Shown one piece after another: positions 1-10,400 of a stretch of DNA of 64,000 nucleotides. Location: the NCBI RefSeq assembly GCF_032854445.1, contig NC_088295.1:37790510-37854509 (forward strand), given 5' to 3'. The stretch comes from Liolophura sinensis (lineage: Eukaryota > Mollusca > Polyplacophora > Chitonida > Chitonidae). Each line of letters starts with the position of its first letter. The stretch's first letter is position 1. The translations under genes were made by a program, and so were the position numbers. The notes under the pieces are model-generated. The model saw only the letters and a program-made list of their open reading frames with translations, was not told the DNA's origin and ran no database searches.

Positions 1-1779
1 GTCGCAAAACACCATGCAGCCTGTGATGGAGAAACAATTTCAGAAAAATGTCACAGAAGAAGAAACCGAGTAGGTTTGCGTGATGCTAAAAGCATTTAAT
101 TACATCGTCATTGTCCGGAAACATTTGCCAACAGAATTAACAGCTTTAAGAAGATGGTGGGGAAATAGTGATTGATCAATCACTAAATGAAGATGTGTGT
201 AAAACGCAATGTGTATATATGATCAGGACTATTGAACGAGATAACTTTCACTTTGGGCTTTACGATTTTTCTGATTGATGTTTTACTGCGTGTTCAGGAC
301 AACATTTTACCTGTATGACGGTGATTAGGTGTATCCCGTTGTGCCACTGAACACGCTAAATATTCCACACAGCAACGATGTCAGTTTCATTTCTGGCTTT
401 ATTGCTTTGATTTACTTAATTAACTGAATGCATCGACATTACTGTGAACCTAAAATTTTATGAAACATTTATGCACGTCCCATACAATCATTACAATACA
501 ATCATTTTGACAATCACATAAATGTGTACAGGTAAATTTTATATGGTTTCATACTAAATCATTCACGAATGGCTTGATAAGCCACACATCCATAAATCTT
601 GTGAATATGTCAGAAAACGACCAATAGCCTGCACACAGAGAATAAATCTGAATTATAAATAATCTGAAAATATAATAGGGGGTAAAAGTGATATATAAAG
701 ACCTGTAAAGATCGTACACGGAAATATGTTAATAATATCGTTTTCAAGAAAACAAAACAAGTTAAACCGCATGAGTTGAAAACATTACCTCAGCAGTAAT
801 GTGGAGCTACATAAATGAAATTTCAAATGATCAGTTCCTACATACATATACCATATGCGGTGTACGATCAACATATGTATATGGTTGAATAGATTAATTA
901 TACCCATTTTCATAAAAAAATATAACTCATTACTTTCAAAAACTATGGAACTGTAGTTTCAAAAAATATGGACTGGTTGAATAGCCACAAAATATCTGAA
1001 AATGAATAATACAACTTGCAGCAAAACACAAGAAGACTTTCGTGGAGAAGACCTCGCGTATAGTAATCTTAAGAAAAGTACAATTACCCTACAGCAGTAC
1101 ACAACTGGAAACTCCTCCTGTATACGTTTGGTTCATATATAGCGACTTCTGACGATCATGTTTGATGTTCTTGTAGGGTGATCCACCAAAGTCATCAAAA
1201 TAACTGTCTTACCCATCCATTGGCCTCTATCAGTATACCTTTGGTTGAGTTATATTCATTAATTATATTTGACTAGGTAACCACATCAAAACTTTCAAAC
1301 ATTTCAATAATAATAATAATAAGACATTAATAAAAACAATATAAATTGTATATAGAGTATAACAAAAATATAAGGGTACGTTTAATGTCTATTAGCAAAT
1401 GCCATTCGACAAAAGATGATGTGAGATTCTCCGAGAAATTAAATCAAAATAAAGCCATACACATATTCTGGATTGGAGTAAGCAGCTGTTTTACAAAGAT
1501 ATATTCCCTGACTAGTTTAGCTGTCATTTAATTCTGTACAGGAAATCTGTATACAGATGGCATTATTCATAGGGATCTCGTTATTACCAGTCCAGTTGCG
1601 TCTTATGCCTTCCAGGCGAGCACTGGAATATACTGTTTTACTGGTTAAATGTCTAATCATCTATTCACACTTATATATATATGGCAACTGCATTTACTTA
1701 TATATATGACGCTCGCACCCGAGTGCTTATAGCTCAAACTATTCACTTACTTCACTCTGCCAAGTGTTGCATGCCCAAC
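1..1779. other. AT-rich non-coding stretch, no gene seen
   Basis: I see no convincing exon, tRNA or repeat with clear boundaries here. There is a short AAT-type simple repeat near 1307-1322 and ORFs no longer than about 60 codons without coding character. It lies beyond the 3' end of DNAJC12 and may include distal 3' UTR or plain intergenic DNA. Confidence 0.5.
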
Positions 1780-2235
1780 CTTTAAAATGTCCTACACTTG
1801 GTTCTAGACCGAAGTATGCAGTAAGCATATCGTTAGTCAAAATCACACAGAATGTCCTACACTTAGACCATACTGATGGAATGCTTTACTATATCAGTAA
1901 GAAAATAATTAATCAAAATCACAGGGAATGTCCTACACCTGGTTACAGACTAATGGAATGCTTTACTATATCAGTACAAATCGTTAGTCATAATCATGCA
2001 GAATGCCCAACAATACCAGTAAGCAAATCGCTAGTCAAGTTCACACAGAATGTCTTACACTTGGTCACAGACTGATGAAAGGCTTTATGATATCAGTAAG
2101 CAAATCGTCGGTCATAATCACGCAGAATGTCCAACACTTAGCTCCAGGCTGATGTTTAAGCTTACCTTCACCAGTTAACATATCGTTAGTCATCTACTCA
2201 AGATGTTCTACGCTTGGTTGCAGACAAGCCTATAT
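1780..2235. repeat. Minisatellite of roughly 75 bp units
   Basis: About six diverged tandem units share the cores 'atgtcctacacttggt', 'gaatgctttactatatcag' and 'aaatcgttagtcaaaatcac'. Units differ by indels, so the array looks old. It lies just downstream of the DNAJC12 stop codon and the partial open frame across it is not a gene. Confidence 0.75.
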
Positions 2236-2406
2236 GAATCGCTTGAAGCACAGTTAGCCCGAACCTCAATTTCACTTCATTTCTTCAGAAGATTATACGT
2301 TTTCCCAGAGGGTAACTACAGGCTTAATCATCACATATAGAGCTGTCTATATACACAGAATATACATAATCACATTTCAATTGATCCAGTCACAAAAGCC
2401 ACATGA

Positions 2407-2474
2407 TTATATTTCATAGTTTCGAAATCTTCTCAAGGATTCACTTGGTGTGTCTCTCTGCCACAGAATGTTGC
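2407..2474 (-). CDS. DNAJC12: DNAJC12 last coding exon
   Basis: The acceptor is tactttccag. In the frame that ends at the TAA (2409-2407) the exon reads NILWQRDTPSESLRRFRNYEI, matching the conserved W-x-x-D-x-P-S-E and FRNYEI tail of the family. It needs a 1-nt carry-over from the previous exon, which exon 4 does not supply as written. Confidence 0.85.
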
Positions 2475-5400
2475 CTGGAAAGTATTAAAAGGTAGAAATC
2501 AAGGTAAACAGACTTGTTCATCGGTGTCCACTAAATCATAATAACACAAGGTGAAATAAAGATTAAACACATTTATTTGTACCGGTACTACAAAAGTGGT
2601 CGTGAAATGTTTCTCGAACTCAATAAAATTACACAGCGATAGTGACTTTCGGTGGGAAGTCAGTCGAAGCTGAAAAAGAATTTAGTTTTAAAGTTCGAGT
2701 TTATAAGATAAATCTGAATAAGCCTACGTGAATGAATTTTATGGAAACTGGTGGTCACGTGAGTGATATGTAAAGGTACATTAAATCTATTCAAACTAAA
2801 ACATACATTATTATGAATGTTATCTTTTTACCCTGTGTAATCGTTTGAGCCGCATCTTCGCATTGGATTGATCAGAAGTGCTTCCATCTTGAACATCTGG
2901 GCGATTGGTGGTGGTTCCTTGCCGGCCTCAAGCATTGGGTCCGTCTGTTTCCTGACACCCCCAGTGCATTGACTGTTAATAAAGAAACAGTGAGTTATCT
3001 TGTATGTGTCTCGCAATACCAAATCCACGCCAGTCATACAGAGGTCTTAAAGTTTTAGTGACGCGGTTAGCTAAACAACAATCTAACAACAATATTCACG
3101 TGATCTCTCAGTGTAAAAAAAATGGAGCATGGATATCTCAACCCGATATACTTCAGTTTACCTTATGTTAAAATACTGGGGATTTTTTTTTAAAATCATA
3201 TTCTCTGCCTATAGTGAAATCAAACTTTCTGTATTTACCAAGTTTAGCTTAAATTATTGTCTTTCAGTAAATATAAGACTCACACCTGAAATATTCATAG
3301 CGTTAAACTGATTCTAAAGTTTGATAAAGTAACAATGCGATTCGCCTTATAAATTTTAGGAACTTTATTACCGATTTTGAGCAGCACAGGCTAACGTATG
3401 ACGTCCGTTTGTATTAGAACGCTCGTTTTCCGCCAACGTGAATTATATGTCCGTAGGTGACACGTGAGAAGATTCTTCAATAACTTGCCGATCATGAATT
3501 CGGAGTTTTATTCGGGATTTATGCCGGGCACTCCCGTTTCCTCTATCCATTACACTCACCACCATTGTCTAAGATTAGGCCTATCTTTTCTTTTCCCTTT
3601 TGTTTACGCCGTACGATTTATCACTTGTACAATGGCAACCAATGTGCTCTGAGTCGAGAAATGCAAATAGCCCGATATAAGCAAGTGATCTTTGACAAGT
3701 TAGTGGCTAGTGGTGAAGACTTCCATGTGTTTATGTCATACTGGAGGACGGTTAGTGGTCCCTAGAGAACTTTATGTAAGACTTCACCAAATCACCGTCG
3801 ACAGCTTCATCTATAGCCACCAAGACCGCCAAAACACCAGAAGTTGGGGATTTTGTCCGAGAATGATATTGAACTCACGTGTCGTTCGTGTGACCTTGCG
3901 ATTGAAAGGCAAGCAACCTTAACCTCTTACCTGTACCCATTGCTAGCTAGCCTAACAGTAATGTTATCTTCATGAGGAATTCTCATAGATATGGATGGTC
4001 CAACGTCTCAAGAAGCATCTCATATAAACTTCGAAATTTCTTTAGGTATTCCTCAGGCAAAATACACACCAGCTCTGCCTAACTAAAGTCTTCACATTCT
4101 GCTTTCATTTTTTACAGTGTATGGTTTCCTAAACCACATAATTCGCGGCAGTGTCCATGAATTTTCACGTGAATAATTCTTACAACGCACCTGTCTCGTT
4201 TGTACTTCAGCCGATTTACTTTAACACCTGACCGTAGTTGGAGTATCGATGGTCTGGTTTATCTCTAATACGTATTAAGTTAGAGTCAGTGAAAGACTCA
4301 GGGTAAAGATAATAATGCACGGTGTTATTATGTATGCAGGCCTACAACGAATATATCCCCATAGTCGGCATGTAGGCATATAGGTAGGGATATGGGTCTT
4401 GTGGGAATCGCTCATTTCATTTCCAAATGCATGATTTACACAACTTGGTCTTGGATAACTAAATAAAACAAACATATAGGTTGAATGCCATTTTCAGAGA
4501 CAATCTCACATTATTATTTATACGGCTTCTGACATAGTCAAGGGGAGATAACTCTCCGACATACACGACAGAAAGGCCGGATACCCACAAACCGAACGTC
4601 ACTTTCAATTTATAGTGTTCACTGCAATTCTATTCCATTCTTTTAATCTTGGTATGATTGGTCAATGTAAAAAAAAAAAAAAAATTCCAAAAACTTCAAA
4701 AACATTTGACTAAACCACTTATGCAGGATGCAAAGCCAAGTTAATATTTCTGTATCATATTCCATAAATTTGATGATAATAAGGGTAACAGAGCCATTTA
4801 TGTACCGGGTATATGCACTTTGAGACACAACTTTAATATGCAAATAATCCACTCACAGATAATAATATCCTTTATAATATGCATTATTAACAAGCAAATC
4901 AAAATAATAAATACCGCAATATTACTCTTTGGTAGCCTACTCTTAACTCCTTAGGACAATTAATACTTCAACAAAGTTTTAGCAAAATATCTCGGCCATA
5001 CTCAAACTAATTAACTTGCCTCGCTAATGGTGAACATGATTACCTAAGGCAATACTGATGCAAAACACGGACATGCATTTGAACAAAACGAATTAAGCAA
5101 ATTTTAATTAGAATGCTTGCCCTATTTAAATTACTATCACTGGAATGTAGGCCTTCAATAAGTTTAGTTTTTCTTGAAAGCTATATACTTTGTATCCTGC
5201 TAGCATAACCAAATAGAAACGCATGAATGAAGAGTAACATTAATCAAAAATGACCCATAAAAAAGACATACAAGATACAGGTTAAACAGTAGGCTATAGT
5301 CCGACTGGGATGATCATTACCATGTGCACATTGTCCCTCAAACCTCTCCACTGTCGGTACGACATACATATCCCTGCTCTTCTCCACATGTCATATTTCT

Positions 5401-6810
5401 GTCTCTCATCTGGGTCACTCAGTACACACTTTGCTCTCTGAAGTCTTTCGAATCTGCCAGCTGCAAATCATAACAGAACTCAATATACTTGTCAGGAATG
5501 GTTCTTTCCCTCAGATTCAATGTTAAACTTACTGTAATATTTCAACCTTCTACCATGTCTGCACAGTGTTTATTCAAGCATATTGTCAAGGTATTATTCT
5601 GTGTATTCTGATAAAATTATACTTTCTGTGAAGCCTTGACACTGGCCAATCCAACCAATGTACTTCTGTCTCCAAAATCAAATCAAAAATGTGCACAAAT
5701 TACATTGAAAGTTACTCTGTCATATGCAAATAGATTGAGGAATGAGGGTAGTTTTTGTACTAAATGAAGTTGATCAGAATTTAGGCATGCAAATAATTTT
5801 CCTCATATCACACATATAACATCATCAGGTTACAACCTATATACATGTGTATGTGCATTCATGAAACTAACATGTAATTAATCAACGTGTTAAAATGTAT
5901 TAACTAGGTAAGAACTTCATATTTTATTAGCTTTTAAATGTTAGAAGACGCTAGTTACTTACATCCGCTTTGAAAAGATGTCACTGGCTAGGAAAAACTT
6001 ACATTTTAGCAAGAAGCCATACAAATGCAATAATGTTACTGTGCACACATGCGTGCACAATCCTCAATTAGGTTTATAGATTTGGGAATGACTTTATTGC
6101 TTCTTACCAGCAGCCTGGTCTCCTGGGTGTTTATCAGGGTGACAATGAAGCACTCGCATCTTGTATTCAGCATTGATCTGTTCAATCTACAATATTTCAA
6201 AGATACAAATGCCAAATGTGTGTTCTAGAATAAACAAAATTAACACATTAATGATATTGACAATAAAATAAGAAACATAATTATAAATGTGAGGGACTGC
6301 TTCTGTGGTCATGTTAGAGCAAGGAATCATCACTGGTTGGCCCGGTGTCAGAACATATAATTGATGAGGGTACCACTGCTTTCCAACTTTCTTCAATGAA
6401 TGATATGTATCCTTGTTTTTCAATTTACAATTCACCAATATTTAAAAAAAACTGAAACACTGATTATTCTATGCAGATGCTGAGACGAATATAACTGTTG
6501 TATCAAGGTAGCGCTATCACTATTAAATCCGAGGCTTAATTACTGGTCAATGACAGGTTTGTTCTGAATTAAATTTGGTAATGATCGAAATGCATGTATA
6601 AAGAACTCAATGTGAAATCTTCCCGAATGCTGCGCATTTGATAAACCTTGATATGCCGCGTAAATGAAGAGGAGCGCCATAATTATCATATCGTCTCACC
6701 GTACATGTACATTTAAATGCATTTACTTACTGTGGATCGCTCGTCACATCCTAAAATCGCATAAAAAATCATCATCGTCCCGAACGCTCGTAGTTAAGAA
6801 TCGAGTCCAT
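2407..6810 (-). CDS. DNAJC12: DNAJC12, J-domain co-chaperone (five exons seen, frame breaks in two)
   Basis: J-domain protein of the DNAJC12 type; in vertebrates it is a cytosolic Hsp70 co-chaperone linked to aromatic amino acid hydroxylases. Exons read on the minus strand: 6731-6810, 6108-6186, 5321-5460, 2832-2972 and 2407-2474, with GT-AG borders. The parts that identify it are an MDSILNY start, FYAILGCDE, the catalytic HPD in HCHPDKHPGD, KYDMWRRAGICMSYRQW, SMHW at the start of exon 4 and the ending PSESLRRFRNYEI, which closely resembles the human C-terminus. Exon 1 needs one extra base and exon 4 one fewer base to stay in frame, and the phase from exon 4 to exon 5 does not close, so a small exon may be missing or another indel present. 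It could be a live gene with assembly errors or a decaying copy; the identity itself is secure. Confidence 0.88.
2832..2972 (-). CDS. DNAJC12: DNAJC12 exon 4, with internal frame break
   Basis: The acceptor is tttattaacag and the donor gtaaaa. It enters in phase 0 as SMHW, a family signature. The expected continuation (VRKQTDPMLEAGKE, similar to human VRGKKDLMLEE) lies one base out of frame, after a run of five G (plus-strand CCCCC at 2958-2962). As written the frame meets TGA ten codons after SMHW. Confidence 0.78.
3019..5320 (-). other. DNAJC12 intron 3 (2973-5320), no further exon seen
   Basis: I see no additional DNAJC12 exon and no second gene. Short plus-strand ORFs around 3464-3922 look partly codon-like but have no recognisable motif or splice context. 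The motif GGGAGATAACTCTCC at 4543-4557 recurs inside a SIRT1 exon (see findings). Confidence 0.5.
5321..5460 (-). CDS. DNAJC12: DNAJC12 exon 3
   Basis: The acceptor is gatttgcag and the donor gtaatg. With one base carried from exon 2 it reads AGRFERLQRAKCVLSDPDER and then KYDMWRRAGICMSYRQWRGL, i.e. helix III/IV of the J domain and the following family-specific WRR-x5-QW segment. Ends in phase 0. Confidence 0.9.
5570..5750. repeat. Dispersed repeat, copy 1 (DNAJC12 intron 2)
   Basis: About 180 bp resembles 22765-22950 in the same orientation, sharing 'ggtattattctgtgta', 'ccaaccaatgta' and 'tctgtctccaaaatcaaat'. The element type is unknown; no terminal repeats or tail were found. Confidence 0.7.
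6108..6186 (-). CDS. DNAJC12: DNAJC12 exon 2, J-domain HPD motif
   Basis: The acceptor is atattgtag and the donor gtaag. It reads IEQINAEYKMRVLHCHPDKH then PGDQAA, holding the His-Pro-Asp loop that stimulates Hsp70 ATPase. It starts in phase 0 and ends with one spare base. Confidence 0.93.
6731..6810 (-). CDS. DNAJC12: DNAJC12 first coding exon, with frame break
   Basis: ATG at 6810-6808 opens MDSILNYERSG, matching the vertebrate MDAILNY start. The second half of the exon reads FYAILGCDERST in a frame one base away, then donor gtaagt in phase 0 with exon 2. The break lies in the gttcgggacgatgatg region. Two in-frame ATGs (about 6770-6775) could restart the J domain, but that would drop the conserved N-terminus. 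Confidence 0.82.
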
Positions 6811-7425
6811 CGCGCTCAGATTTATGCATGCCAGCTAGGGTCACTGATTAGAAAATTTACTGACAGCTAGATCTACGATTTGTCGTTCGCCATAACCGCG
6901 TTGAACAGATACCACGCCCCCTGGCCATACGAAGCGTGCAGGATTGTTATTGTGGGGAGCAGTCAGTCTTATTAAAATGATTTGCAAGGCTGAATATGTT
7001 TACAGCTGCCGGAATAATTCAAAATATTGTACGGTAATTCTGGATATTATGGACTTCTTTGTGCAAGACCGAGATTATATGTCTCTAATTGTGTTAGAAC
7101 CAGAACCATTGTCACAATTCGTATCACCATTACGATCAAGGTGAATAAAGATAATGAGTTCTCCCAATGATGTCATTCACGATCAAAATAAGACAATACG
7201 CATGCGTGATTATAAAATGGAAGGGATTGCGGAAGTCGAAATGCCTCCCACATTCCAAGCGTCCCGCGCCTGGATTTTGTGGAACCAGGACTCGATTCTT
7301 CTAGATTTCATGATAAAACAACATCTCGGGCAGACAAGGGCATAAATGCGGATGCTGGATTTCAAACATGTAGTAATGGAATTGCCGACTTTGATCCGTC
7401 GAAAAATGGCGTCATGAAAACCAAT
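6811..7425. promoter_or_regulatory. Shared DNAJC12-SIRT1 bidirectional promoter region
   Basis: This is the whole interval between the two divergent start codons. It holds a CACGCCCC box near 6912, a palindromic NRF1-like ACGCATGCGT at 7198-7207 and no TATA box at a useful distance. That would suit a housekeeping bidirectional promoter. A frame open from 7279 runs into the SIRT1 start, but its upstream part has no family similarity. Confidence 0.6.
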
Positions 7426-7447
7426 ATGGCGGACGCAGTTTCCGCTG
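7426..7447 (+). CDS. SIRT1: SIRT1 exon 1 coding part
   Basis: Reads MADAVSA and donates at gtaagt with one spare base. In-frame ATG at 7414 would add MKTN. Much shorter than the first exon of human SIRT1, which carries a long Ala/Glu-rich extension. Confidence 0.75.
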
Positions 7448-10400
7448 GTAAGTCACGTGGGTAAACACAGATGCATGGACTGGGATTGTCAAGAAGGAAA
7501 TTCTTTCCACAAATGTTTAATAAGTTATATGGTGACAGTGTAAATTCTATTTATACAATGCTTTGGTGAGTTTGAAAATGTTGACCACATTTCTAAGTAT
7601 TTTCCGTGTGGGCTTGCTTGTTTTGACTTGAACACAATTGAAAGTTGAAAGTAGGTCTACATAGTGCTCCGTCAACACTCTTCTGCATCGGGTTATCTTA
7701 TGCTGCTATAGTGCTATACTGCGGTGTCTAGTTGGAAGACTGATCGAGGTGGTAAGAATCTAACTACACTTTCTCTCAGGCATGACGGTTAACTGCTAAA
7801 ATCAACCGTGTTTACTAGTATATCTCTTCAGAGCTTGCACTTTGTTACACCAACTTAGCCATAGTGTTTGATATTTGTCACCTCTGAAGAGGCTATTTTG
7901 GACGCATGGGCTTGTATCAAAAGACAGAGTCTGCAACCTGCGGATGGTCATGAGTTTCTGCCAGTCTTTGCCAGCTTTCCTCTCACCATGATGCTGGCCT
8001 CCATAGTATAAGTGAAATATTCTTGACTATGGTGTAAAAGACCAATCAAATAAATAAATAATTAAATCAGAAGACAGAAGAGTACATTAAAGTAGCCTCA
8101 TGTACAAGTTCTGTGTACACACTAGTAAGTAAAAGGACAAGTAACGAAGATAAAACCTCTCATTTTCCCTCTCACATTCCAGGTGACCTAGATTTGAATT
8201 CAGCAAGGAATGATGTTACTGATGATTCAGAGGATGGGGAAGCAGGTATGTGAAACTTACAGTATCAATGTATAGATTGACATTCCATTTGGGTATTTTT
8301 CTGTTTTACGTTAAGGACAAAGAACAGGAAAGTCAAAGCTACGGAATATGCATTTCATAATGTGCAGTTGTCACAAAAGTCTTTGCATTCTTTCCCATGA
8401 AACATGTAACAGTGTGTTAGATATCACTTGTAGCATACATAATAAAATTATACCATTTGACGACAGGTCAAATAATTTTACGCCAGATATTTCTGTTCAT
8501 GTGAAATGGACCATGTCCTAATATTTTTATATTAAAAATTGTATGTCAGCAATTTATGAAAAGTGGTTGCCATGATAGACATAAATACATTTTAATATAC
8601 TCAAGATATCATTTCTGATAAAGAAGTTTTGTTAATCATGTGACAAAATATTTTATAATGTATGGCTAATCCAAATTTGTTGACATGTTTTATGTAAGCA
8701 GTCCACAGAGATGGCAGACCCTGGAAATGACTCGGACAGTGATATCAGTAATATTTCAGGAGGCAGTGAAATGGCATGGAGGCCTATGGCAGGTATGATA
8801 AATGACCTTAAATTTCGCCCATAGACTTAGAAAGTATATCCCATGAATCATTGTGTTGATTGCGGCTCTTACTGACAAGGCATCACGAGAGGAGGCATCG
8901 GGGGTGGTGAGGATTATATGGACAGTTCCCGAATGTAATAAACAAGCTCACGCTTCACTGGGCAGTCAGTCTATTAGGCTCCCACCACCAAAAGTTCATG
9001 TTTTAATCATGATGAATTTAGTACTTACGCTTATTTCACAACGCGCGCACATTGATTGTTTCATGATCGCCCTTCTATGATGAATGAGAATTCTGAGAAA
9101 ACTCCCTGGAGACTGCATGAGCATGACCACCCAATACCTTTACACATGTGGAGTGATATGTCAAATATCTTAAAATGCAGAACTCTTCATTTACAGAGCT
9201 AGAACAGAACTTAGCACCCCTTGAATCCTTACTTGCAAACTACCATCAGATGATTTCGAACTGCATTTACAGAGACAACTTACAATCAGCAGGGCTTGAA
9301 ATATCCACATGTCTATTATACCTCTCGATGGCAGGAATTTTGCCGACGAAAGGCAAACAAAATAATCTTACCTGTCCACTGGCGATGCAAATCTACATGC
9401 CGGTAATCATAAAACATGCACTTTATTTCGATATATAGCCAGACAGTGTTTTTGCGAACGATATGTCAACAACATGAATGTTACTTCATGGGTAATTCAA
9501 GTTTTCAGAAACCTAGCGTTGAGTATTTTTTTTTGTGTTTATTGAGAGGCTCCCAATTTCACAACACCAGAACTGAAAGGTAAGTCTTCTTCAGGAGGAG
9601 GACAATCCCGATGGTAACGAAACAAAATGTGCACATTGAGTGACATATTTCATTCAAATTATACGGGAGGTTGGTGACAGCTATTTGTCAGTGAAATCCA
9701 TTTGTACTTGAAGTACATTTGTACAAATATTTGGTGCTTAACGAGGGCTCTGAACAGACAAACATTCACAAGATAATGCTGCTGCGTGACTTCCACGTTA
9801 CCCGAACCATCGTACGTTCACCTTTGTGAGGTCTGCAGTGTACATTGTTGTACATTGTAGCATTTGTACATGGCTGTTTGGCATGGCCATGGATCGAGGC
9901 AGTGTTTGCAATTTATAGGTTTCTAATAGTCTGACTTCATATTTCCTTGGGTTTAATTCATGAGTACAATTATAAATGCACATGGGCTGGTCGGGAGACC
10001 TGTACTTGCTGCCAGTGACTTGACCCCACGTGGTGCGGATTAGAGACCATAGCTGCCATACAGAGTAAGGGAACAGGCAGAGGGATAATCACCCACTTCT
10101 CTCATCTTGTTGCTATCTCAGCCCGTGGGAAAGTTTACTACAGAAACCAACAAGTGGAACTTTACATCATTTACCATACTGTTAATTTGTCAATTTTTTG
10201 TTCTGTTCCAATTTTGAAGACATATGCTACCAAAAGCACTGGTGATATGCTACCAAAAAGCACTGGTGATAGAAATGTAAAGCTGTTATGTCACACATTA
10301 TTGGGTAATGCGCAGTTTTAAAATACAGTATTAGGACAACATTTATTATTTTTGCAATATTTAACAACCAAGAACATAATTTAGAAGATTAATCTAATCC

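Noticed and set aside
6187-6438. 83-codon minus-strand ORF beside DNAJC12 exon 2
   Set aside because: It is intron sequence directly upstream of the exon 2 acceptor and does not contain the expected J-domain start, which I find at 6731-6810 instead.
7279-7425. In-frame upstream extension of SIRT1 exon 1 starting MEPGLDSSRF
   Set aside because: Open in frame but without similarity to sirtuin N-termini; MADAVSA with good Kozak context is the better start.
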